A DNA stretch of 13,434 nt from an uncultured Collinsella sp. (GTDB taxonomy: Bacteria; Actinomycetota; Coriobacteriia; Coriobacteriales; Coriobacteriaceae). Of the stretch, positions 9,000 through 13,434 are shown piece by piece. The stretch covers positions 1-13,434 of the forward strand of contig URYU01000038.1 of assembly GCA_900552155.1 (NCBI GenBank), read 5' to 3'. The first letter of the stretch is position 1. Every line of letters begins with the position of its first letter. A model generated the notes under the pieces. The model did not search any database, had not been told where the DNA came from, and saw only the letters and a program-made list of their open reading frames with translations. The position numbers and the translations under genes are program-made.

Positions 9000-10022
9000 C
9001 TAGCGCGAAGTTGATGCGCGATGTTCGATGTGGCCGGGAATCTCGATGCGTTTGGGCGCCAGCTTTGCGGCCTCGCCCACAGTAGTGGTAACAACGTCGA
9101 TGCGCTCGGAAAGGCGCTCGACTACGCGCTCGGCAATGGTGAGGGTGTCCTGCGCGGCCGTGGTCACGCCACCAAAGAGCACATGGTTCCAGGGGTAGTC
9201 GTCAAACGTCGCGATCTTGAGCCCCGCCGGCAGCGAGGGACCAAGCTGCGCCAGCGCCTCGGTCAGACGCAGGAAGACCAGGCCGTTGACGGCAATGAGG
9301 CCGAGCTTTTTACCTGCATAGCCGCGGATGGTCTCGTCCAGGCGGCCGACGCCCGTGGCGCCCCCGTCGGCCAGGGTGACGACCTCGCCGGCAAGGCCGC
9401 GGTGCAAAAGCTCGTCGGTAAAGGCCTCGGCGCGCTTGCGACGCACGGGGCGGTCGTCGCTTGCCTCGGTGAGCAGGCACAGGCGCTCGCTGCCAGCGGC
9501 GGTCAAGGCGTCTACCAGGCCGGCGACCAGCTCACGGTTGTTAGATGTCACCAGATCGACACCGCCGTCGGCAACGTCGCGGTCGAGCAGCACAACGGGC
9601 AGGCGCCCCGCGGCCGCGGCGATCGCCTCGTCATTGCCTCCGCAGGTGTTGACGACCAGGCCGTCCACGTCAGCATCGATAAGTCTGGCGAGCGACTCGG
9701 CCTCCTTAGCGGGGTCGTTGCCGCTAATGGCCGTCATGAGCGAGCAGCCGCGCGCGGCGGCGCTGGCGGAAAGGCCCTCGAGCATGGCGCTCGAGAACGG
9801 GTTGGCGATGTCGGCCAGGATCACACCGATGAGGTTGGTACGCGAGCTGCGCAGATTGCGCGCGGCAGCACGTGGGCGATAGCCGGTGCGCTCGATGACC
9901 TCGGCGATGCGGGCGCGGGTCTCCTCGGTCATCTGCCCGGGGCGGTTGTTGAGATAGCGCGAGACCGTGGCCGGGCTCACGCCCGCCTCGGCGGCAATGT
10001 CCTTGATTCTCATCTGCGCCAT
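9000..10022 (-). CDS. LacI-family transcriptional repressor, probable regulator of kdgK
   Basis: This 340-residue protein starts at the ATG at 10022 (MAQMRIKDIA), preceded by GGGGTG. ATGs further upstream lack ribosome sites, and the one at 10013 has none either. Residues 5-26 (RIKDIAAEAGVSPATVSRYL) are the LacI helix-turn-helix, YRPRAAARNLRSSRTN (48-63) is the hinge, and residues 64-330 form the sugar-binding-protein-like effector domain (GVILADIANPFSSAMLEGL; LLDRDV; FDDYPWNHVLFGGVTTAAQD). It is divergent from kdgK, and operator-like AAACCGATTT sites lie between them. It likely represses kdgK (and perhaps eda and itself) until KDG, KDPG or a related sugar acid binds. The ligand is inferred from context only. 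Confidence 0.93.
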   Translation of the reverse strand: MAQMRIKDIAAEAGVSPATVSRYLNNRPGQMTEETRARIAEVIERTGYRPRAAARNLRSSRTNLIGVILADIANPFSSAMLEGLSASAAARGCSLMTAISGNDPAKEAESLARLIDADVDGLVVNTCGGNDEAIAAAAGRLPVVLLDRDVADGGVDLVTSNNRELVAGLVDALTAAGSERLCLLTEASDDRPVRRKRAEAFTDELLHRGLAGEVVTLADGGATGVGRLDETIRGYAGKKLGLIAVNGLVFLRLTEALAQLGPSLPAGLKIATFDDYPWNHVLFGGVTTAAQDTLTIAERVVERLSERIDVVTTTVGEAAKLAPKRIEIPGHIEHRASTSR

Positions 10023-10087
10023 GGCGCACCCCGTTTCCCAATTGTCAGCAGTCTGAGCCATTTTAGGCATTTTTTTAAAAATCTCGC

Positions 10088-10114
10088 TTGCAAAACGCTG
10101 TAGGTGAGTATACT
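10088..10114 (+). promoter_or_regulatory. Candidate kdgK promoter
   Basis: TTGCAA (10088-10093) and TATACT (10109-10114) are spaced by 15 bases, which is short. Start of transcription would fall near 10121, right at the operator-like sites. TTGCAA and GTATAC are palindromic, so part of this could also serve the divergent repressor gene. Confidence 0.35.
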
Positions 10115-10124
10115 ACAACTCGAA

Positions 10125-10152
10125 ACGAAACCGATTTCGTAAACCGATTTCG
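10125..10152 (+). promoter_or_regulatory. Tandem LacI-type operators upstream of kdgK
   Basis: AAACCGATTT occurs at 10128-10137 and 10141-10150. The first copy sits in ACGAAACCGATTTCGT, a 16-base near-palindrome around a central CG, which is the usual LacI-family operator form. The second has TTTCGG on its right side. The 13-base offset places the copies slightly over one helical turn apart, just downstream of a possible -10. Confidence 0.65.
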
Positions 10153-10156
10153 GCAA

Positions 10157-10214
10157 GCGTTGGCGCGGAGGTGCAAAGATGTACCCTACCGTCTTGGCAC
10201 CTCCGCGCCAACGC
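10157..10214 (+). promoter_or_regulatory. 18-bp leader hairpin upstream of kdgK
   Basis: Arm GCGTTGGCGCGGAGGTGC (10157-10174) is perfectly complementary to 10197-10214, and an inner AAGA/TCTT adds four pairs after one mismatch. No T-run follows, so it is not a simple terminator. The left arm contains GGAGG (10167-10171), paired with CCTCC (10200-10204), and an ATG lies in the loop region at 10179. Confidence 0.7.
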
Positions 10215-10265
10215 CATATCAAAGGTGTACGCACGAGCAAGAAGGAGCTGCGCGACCATGGGTAA
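10179..10265 (+). CDS. Possible 28-residue leader peptide overlapping kdgK
   Basis: An ATG seven bases after GGAGG opens a 28-codon frame (MYPTVLAPPRQRHIKGVRTS..., ending RDHG). Its TAA stop lies at 10263-10265, overlapping the kdgK start (10258) by eight bases. Its Shine-Dalgarno site is buried in the 18-bp hairpin. This arrangement would suit a translationally coupled or attenuating leader. It could also be a chance ORF: the peptide resembles nothing I know, and kdgK has its own ribosome site. Confidence 0.3.
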   Translation: MYPTVLAPPRQRHIKGVRTSKKELRDHG

Positions 10266-11292
10266 AACGGTTCTTACCTTCGGCGAAATCATGATGAGGC
10301 TCTCGCCCAAAGATCATCTGCGCATTGAGCAGGCAACCGAGTTTGACGTCCGCTACGGTGGCGCCGAGGCCAACACCGCTCTTTCCCTGGCCTACCAAGG
10401 CGACAAGGCCGCTTACGTATCCGTTGTCCCGGCCAACCGCCTAGGCGAGTGCGCGCTGCGCTCGCTGAAGGCCTACGGCGTCGACACAACGCGCGTCGTG
10501 CGTCAGGGCGACCGTCTTGGCTCCTATGTGTTTGAGGTCGGCGCCTCGCAGCGCGGCAACGGCTGCGTCTACGACCGCAAGTTCTCTGCCATCAACATGG
10601 CCAAACGCGACGTCTTTGACTGGGACGAGATCCTCAAGGGCATCGATGTCTTCTATTTCTCCGGCGTGACCCCCGCCGTCTCCGATGAGATGGCCGCCGC
10701 CTGCAAGGAGGCACTCGCCGCCTGCCGCGCCAAGGGCATCACCACCGTGTGCGACGTGAACTATCGCGGCAAGATGTGGTCGCCCGAGAAGTCGCAGGCC
10801 ACCATGAAGGAACTCCTGCCGCTCGTCGACATCTGCATCGCCAACGACGAGGATGCGCCCGCCGGCCTCGGCATGACCTGCGTCTCTGGTTCCCTTGCCC
10901 ATGGCATCGAGGAGCGCGACACCTACGTCGAGATGGCCCGTCAGATCTGCGCCGAGTACGGCTGCAAAAAGGTCGCCTCGGTCGTCCGCAACATCTCTTG
11001 CGTCGAGCGCTCCATCTGGATGGGCATGCTCTTTGACGCCGAGAGCGGCGAGTACTGGTTCTCCCCTGCTCACGATGTGCACGTGCTCGAGGGCGTTGCC
11101 GCCGGCGACGCTTTCAACGCCGGCTTCGTCCATGCCCTCATCAACGACTTTGACCCGCAGGACGCCGTCAACTACGCGATTGCAGCCTCGATCCTCAAGC
11201 TCACCATCAAGGGCGATTCCAACTTGGTGACCGCAGACGAGATCGCAGCCGTGGCATCCGCCGCCGACGGTGGCACCCGCGTCGCGCGCTAG
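10258..11292 (+). CDS. kdgK: 2-keto-3-deoxygluconate kinase (PfkB family)
   Basis: This 344-residue protein probably phosphorylates KDG to KDPG with ATP in the cytoplasm. The start is the ATG at 10258 (MGKTVLTFGE) with AAGGAG at 10242-10247; earlier in-frame GTG codons run through the leader hairpin. Residues 5-20 (VLTFGEIMMRLSPKDH) and the glycine pair VRYGGAEANTALSLA (31-45) are the PfkB substrate region. DVNYRGKMWSPE (166-177) is typical of KDG kinases. EGVAAGDAFNAGF (278-290) holds the anion hole and the catalytic base D284. A KDPG aldolase gene follows 253 bases later, which is the main reason for choosing KDG over other sugars. Fructokinase or ribokinase-like substrates cannot be excluded from sequence alone. 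Control by the divergent LacI protein is likely. Confidence 0.88.
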   Translation: MGKTVLTFGEIMMRLSPKDHLRIEQATEFDVRYGGAEANTALSLAYQGDKAAYVSVVPANRLGECALRSLKAYGVDTTRVVRQGDRLGSYVFEVGASQRGNGCVYDRKFSAINMAKRDVFDWDEILKGIDVFYFSGVTPAVSDEMAAACKEALAACRAKGITTVCDVNYRGKMWSPEKSQATMKELLPLVDICIANDEDAPAGLGMTCVSGSLAHGIEERDTYVEMARQICAEYGCKKVASVVRNISCVERSIWMGMLFDAESGEYWFSPAHDVHVLEGVAAGDAFNAGFVHALINDFDPQDAVNYAIAASILKLTIKGDSNLVTADEIAAVASAADGGTRVAR

Positions 11293-11306
11293 TCCGTCTC
11301 CATTCC

Positions 11307-11346
11307 GCGGGCCGCAGCTTTCCAATCCCATACCCCTGCGGCCCGC
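11307..11346 (+). terminator. Hairpin after kdgK, partial terminator or RNA end
   Basis: GCGGGCCGCAG (11307-11317) pairs perfectly with CTGCGGCCCGC (11336-11346) around an 18-base loop, 15 bases past the kdgK stop. No T-run follows, so it may only pause polymerase or protect the mRNA end and so set kdgK/eda ratios. The rest of the 253-bp gap to eda has weaker pairings (AAAACC...GGTTTT near 11369-11394; ACCAGTC/GACTGGT) and no clear promoter. Confidence 0.5.
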
Positions 11347-11545
11347 TCCCCGATTCCTCCGGCCGGACAAAACCACCAGTCCCATTCCGGTTTTGCCTGG
11401 CATTCCCTACATGACTGGTCGAGCAGCTGGTTTTGGAATTGCTTGAACCCCAAGCAGTGCCTCCGATAACCAATCCAAAATCGGCTCCTGACCAGCATAT
11501 TTGGCAATCACGCGCCCATGCGCGCCATACATCGAAAGGAACATT

Positions 11546-12187
11546 ATGTTCGATCAGTTCTACACCACGCTTGAGTCCCTGGGCATCGTGCCGGTCGTCG
11601 TGCTCGACAAGGTCGAGGACGCCGCTCCGCTCGCCCACGCCCTTATGGCAGCTGGCATGAAGTCCGCCGAGGTCACCTTCCGCACCGCCTGCGCCGCCGA
11701 GTGCATCGCCGCTATGGCCGAGGCCGAGCCCGAGATGTGCGTTGGCGCCGGCACTGTCCTGACCGTCGAGCAGGTTGAGCAGGCCCGCGCAGCCGGTGCC
11801 AAGTTCATCGTCTCCCCGGGTTACAACGAGGACGTCGTGAAGCATTGCATCGACATCGAGCTGCCCGTCCTTCCCGGCACCGTGACCCCCTCCGAGGTCA
11901 CCGCAGCCGAGAACCTGGGCCTCAAGGTCACCAAGTTCTTCCCCGCGTCCCAGTATGGCGGCCTGAACACCATCAAGGCCCTCGCCGCTCCGTTTGTCGG
12001 TCACCGCTTTATGCCTACCGGCGGCGTGAGCACCGCCAACGTCGAGGAGTACCTGAGCTCCTCCGCCATCATCGCCTGCGGTGGCACCTGGATGGTCAAG
12101 CCGGCCCTGTTTGCCGACGGCGACTTCTCCAAGGTCGAGCAGATCGCCCGCGAGGCCATGGACGTCGTCAAGAAGGTCCGCGGCTAG
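11546..12187 (+). CDS. eda: KDPG aldolase (2-dehydro-3-deoxyphosphogluconate aldolase)
   Basis: This 213-residue protein cleaves KDPG to pyruvate and glyceraldehyde-3-phosphate, with possible activity on 4-hydroxy-2-oxoglutarate. The start is the ATG at 11546 (MFDQFYTTLE), preceded by AAAGGA; upstream in-frame codons lack a site. The class I aldolase signatures are complete: E42 and R46 in AEVTFRT, GAGTVL (67-72), KFIVSPG with P91, the Schiff-base lysine K130 in KVTKFFPAS, and the phosphate-binding PTGGVS (157-162) and CGGTWM (178-183). Length matches the family. Together with kdgK it gives the last two steps of uronate/KDG breakdown. A strong terminator follows 17 bases downstream. Confidence 0.95.
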   Translation: MFDQFYTTLESLGIVPVVVLDKVEDAAPLAHALMAAGMKSAEVTFRTACAAECIAAMAEAEPEMCVGAGTVLTVEQVEQARAAGAKFIVSPGYNEDVVKHCIDIELPVLPGTVTPSEVTAAENLGLKVTKFFPASQYGGLNTIKALAAPFVGHRFMPTGGVSTANVEEYLSSSAIIACGGTWMVKPALFADGDFSKVEQIAREAMDVVKKVRG

Positions 12188-12204
12188 GTTTAGCTCTCTA
12201 TCGT

Positions 12205-12242
12205 GAAAGGGGGCGTGCCCTAGACCTCGCCCCCTTTCTTTT
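12205..12242 (+). terminator. Intrinsic terminator after eda
   Basis: GAAAGGGGGCG (12205-12215) pairs perfectly with CGCCCCCTTTC (12228-12238) around a 12-base loop, followed by TTTT (12239-12242). Confidence 0.92.
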
Positions 12243-12343
12243 AAAGCGGCTCGGAAGCGCGCCGTTTCCGTCACGAACAAGAACCAAAACCGTCTTGTAT
12301 GCTGATAGAACGTGACGGAAGCGACACGCCCCCGAGCCGCTTT
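12243..12343. repeat. 101-base nested palindrome with 33-base arms
   Basis: Outer arms AAAGCGGCTCGG (12243-12254) and CCGAGCCGCTTT (12332-12343), and inner arms TTCCGTCACG (12266-12275) and CGTGACGGAA (12311-12320), are perfect. The 11 bases between them also mostly pair, giving 33-base arms with about four mismatches. ACAAGA/TCTTGT forms a further stem in the 35-base loop. It could be a palindromic repeat or a structured RNA. Confidence 0.6.
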
Positions 12344-12409
12344 GTATAATCGGCTGGCAGTCGCGCTCAACTGAGCCACTTCGGTAAAAGCCGAGCCATC
12401 AAAACAGCT

Positions 12410-12468
12410 GCGGCACCGTCTGGAGGAATGGACCTTTGCTTCCGGTCTTTTCCTCCAAGCGGCACCGC
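12410..12468. repeat. Imperfect 59-base hairpin with 19-base arms
   Basis: GCGGCACCGTCTGGAGGAA (12410-12428) pairs with 12450-12468 with three mismatches and one G-T pair, and GGACC/GGTC extends the stem inward. Both arms begin with the same GCGGCACCG, at 12410 and 12459, so it is also a 9-bp direct repeat. The minus strand tip contains ACCGGAAGC. Function unknown. Confidence 0.4.
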
Positions 12469-12497
12469 ATCTTTGTGCCCCGGTCACACCCCAACGC

Positions 12498-12564
12498 AGT
12501 TGCGGTGAAATAGGGACTGTTTGCGCCACCTAGGTCACAAAACAGTCCCTATTTCACCGCAACT
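12498..12564. repeat. 67-base palindromic repeat, 25-bp perfect arms (copy 1)
   Basis: Bases 12498-12522 (AGTTGCGGTGAAATAGGGAC then TGTTT) are exactly reverse-complemented at 12540-12564, with a 17-base loop. It lies 14 bases past the GntR gene's stop. A related repeat with the same AGTTGCGGTG start lies upstream of that gene at 13344-13410. Confidence 0.7.
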
Positions 12565-12578
12565 TATATGGGGATTGA

Positions 12579-13271
12579 TTAGATGAACGAGTCTTTGGAC
12601 AGCTCAAAATAGTCGGGATGCAAGGCGATAACCGGACCTTGCTCTTCGGGCATCAGGTGCAGGTGTGTCTCTGCCAGATAGCTCGCCGCGTCGGTATCGC
12701 CCCTCTTAATGGCCTCGAGAATCCGGCGATGCTGCCGACGAATCGGCTCCCAATCCAAATCCTGCGACACCATACGCAACCAGTTATATCGCTCAAAATG
12801 CGTGTTGATGCTCTTCATCCAATCCCACAACATGTGACGACCGGCAATCTCAAAACATGTCTCATGGAACAGGTTATCCAGGTCAAAGAAACGGCGCGTT
12901 TCGCCATGGTCGAGCGACTCGGACTCGGTAAGAATCTGCTCAAGCCGCTGCTTTTGCTCGGGCGAGGCGGCCGAACAGCATTTAATTAGCACGCTTCTCT
13001 CGAGCTTCTCGCGCAAAAAGCAGGCGTTTTCGGCGCGTTCCATGCTGATCTTAGAGACGTAGGTGCCGCTTTTGGGGCGCGTTTCCACCAGCTCCTGCTC
13101 ACGCAGGCGCACAAAGGATTCGCGAATGGGCGTGCGCCCGATTCCCGTCTCCTTTTCCAGACCAATCGCCGAAAGACGCGTGCCGGGCCTGAGCTCGGCA
13201 TAGATGATCTTGGAGCGCAATGCGTTGTACGCCTGGTCTTGCAGGCTCTGATAATGCTGGTGCTGTTCCAT
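12579..13271 (-). CDS. GntR-family regulator with FCD ligand-binding domain
   Basis: This 230-residue protein has the usual FadR/FCD length. The start chosen is the ATG at 13271 (MEQHQHYQSL) with GAGG five bases upstream; the frame stays open further, but that part merely translates the palindromic repeat. Residues 10-75 are the GntR winged helix (QAYNALRSKIIYAEL, EKETGIGRTPIRESFVRLRE, SGTYVSKI). Residues about 82-215 are the FCD helical bundle, with likely metal ligands D132, H136 (DLDNLFH), H181 and H203. Such proteins sense carboxylates or sugar acids. Its position next to kdgK-eda fits uronate control, but the operator and ligand are unknown. It converges on eda. Confidence 0.92.
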   Translation of the reverse strand: MEQHQHYQSLQDQAYNALRSKIIYAELRPGTRLSAIGLEKETGIGRTPIRESFVRLREQELVETRPKSGTYVSKISMERAENACFLREKLERSVLIKCCSAASPEQKQRLEQILTESESLDHGETRRFFDLDNLFHETCFEIAGRHMLWDWMKSINTHFERYNWLRMVSQDLDWEPIRRQHRRILEAIKRGDTDAASYLAETHLHLMPEEQGPVIALHPDYFELSKDSFI

Positions 13272-13343
13272 AAAGCCCTCGGATAAGTCCTCGGTTAGTC
13301 GAATACCACCATGCAATACTATCGCATGGCCCGCCCCCTCATA

Positions 13344-13410
13344 AGTTGCGGTGGAATAGTTACAGTTAAAGGCCTTCAGCAGCAAAAACAGGAACAAATC
13401 CACCGCAACT
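13344..13410. repeat. 67-base palindromic repeat, imperfect 24-bp arms (copy 2)
   Basis: Bases 13344-13367 pair with 13387-13410 with four mismatches; the outer 12 bases (AGTTGCGGTGGA / TCCACCGCAACT) pair perfectly. The first 16 bases match copy 1 (12498) at 15 positions. It lies 73 bases upstream of the GntR start codon, so it may sit in that gene's promoter or leader. The last 24 bases of the window hold nothing recognisable. Confidence 0.6.
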
Positions 13411-13434
13411 AACGCCAACGAGATATTGAGAATA

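Larger units (their letters stand above)
12188..12578. other. 391-bp palindrome-rich gap between convergent eda and GntR gene
   Basis: No gene is supported here. Almost the whole gap is made of inverted repeats placed in series: the eda terminator, a 101-base nested palindrome (12243-12343), weak hairpins (12351-12400), an imperfect hairpin (12410-12468) and a 67-base palindrome (12498-12564). A TATAAT (12345-12350) follows the nested palindrome but has no -35 partner. Confidence 0.6.

Noticed and set aside
12345..12350. TATAAT as a promoter -10
   Set aside because: There is no -35 at suitable spacing and no plus-strand gene downstream.
12410..12468. Possible SRP (4.5S) RNA, because the minus strand tip contains ACCGGAAGC in a long hairpin
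   Set aside because: The conserved asymmetric loop and the AGGUCCGGAAGGAAGCAG core are absent.
11207..12529. 440-codon minus-strand ORF opposite eda and its flanks
   Set aside because: It spans a terminator and several palindromes, and eda on the plus strand is unambiguous.
13272..13418. Hydrophobic N-terminal extension of the GntR protein (signal-anchor-like)
   Set aside because: It is only the translation of the palindromic repeat and lacks a ribosome site; the start at 13271 gives normal family length.

Overview
The window looks like chromosomal DNA from a GC-rich Gram-positive actinobacterium, most likely class Coriobacteriia (a Collinsella-like gut anaerobe). This is inferred from the high-GC codon use, the strong AGGAG-type ribosome sites, a glutamine synthetase/GlnR-like pair of actinobacterial type, and many large intergenic palindromes. 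No rRNA, tRNA, CRISPR array or transposase gene was recognised.

Layout from left to right. (1) The 3' end of a MATE exporter gene (+) is followed by a MerR/BltR-type regulator (+), probably its activator. (2) A shared bidirectional terminator separates these from ligA, the NAD-dependent DNA ligase (-). A 449-bp gap upstream of ligA holds a 203-bp non-coding element with 29-bp perfect terminal inverted repeats (MITE-like). (3) A membrane-anchored HtrA/DegP-type serine protease (-), with terminators on both sides. (4) A two-gene nitrogen-type operon (-): a glutamine synthetase type I homologue, then an OmpR-type atypical response regulator resembling actinobacterial GlnR. The synthetase homologue has lost three of the six canonical metal ligands. 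A GlnR-box-like motif lies upstream of the operon. (5) A HEPN/MNT toxin-antitoxin pair (-). The nucleotidyltransferase carries an N-terminal RelB/DinJ-like ribbon-helix-helix domain, which is an unusual fusion. (6) A LacI-family repressor (-) divergent from a 2-keto-3-deoxygluconate kinase (kdgK, +) and a KDPG aldolase (eda, +). The divergent promoter region has two AAACCGATTT operator-like sites. It also has an 18-bp hairpin holding the Shine-Dalgarno site of a possible 28-codon leader ORF that overlaps the kdgK start. (7) A palindrome-rich 391-bp gap, then a GntR/FCD regulator (-) flanked on both sides by related palindromic repeats.

How the genes work together. KdgK and Eda form the lower Entner-Doudoroff/uronate route: KDG is phosphorylated to KDPG, then split to pyruvate and glyceraldehyde-3-phosphate. 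The LacI and GntR proteins are plausible local sensors of uronate-type carbon sources. The synthetase-like/GlnR-like pair suggests a nitrogen-sensing unit in which the synthetase homologue may be regulatory rather than catalytic. The strongest candidates for something undescribed are this degenerate synthetase/GlnR unit, the RHH-MNT/HepT module, the kdgK leader, and the families of intergenic palindromes.
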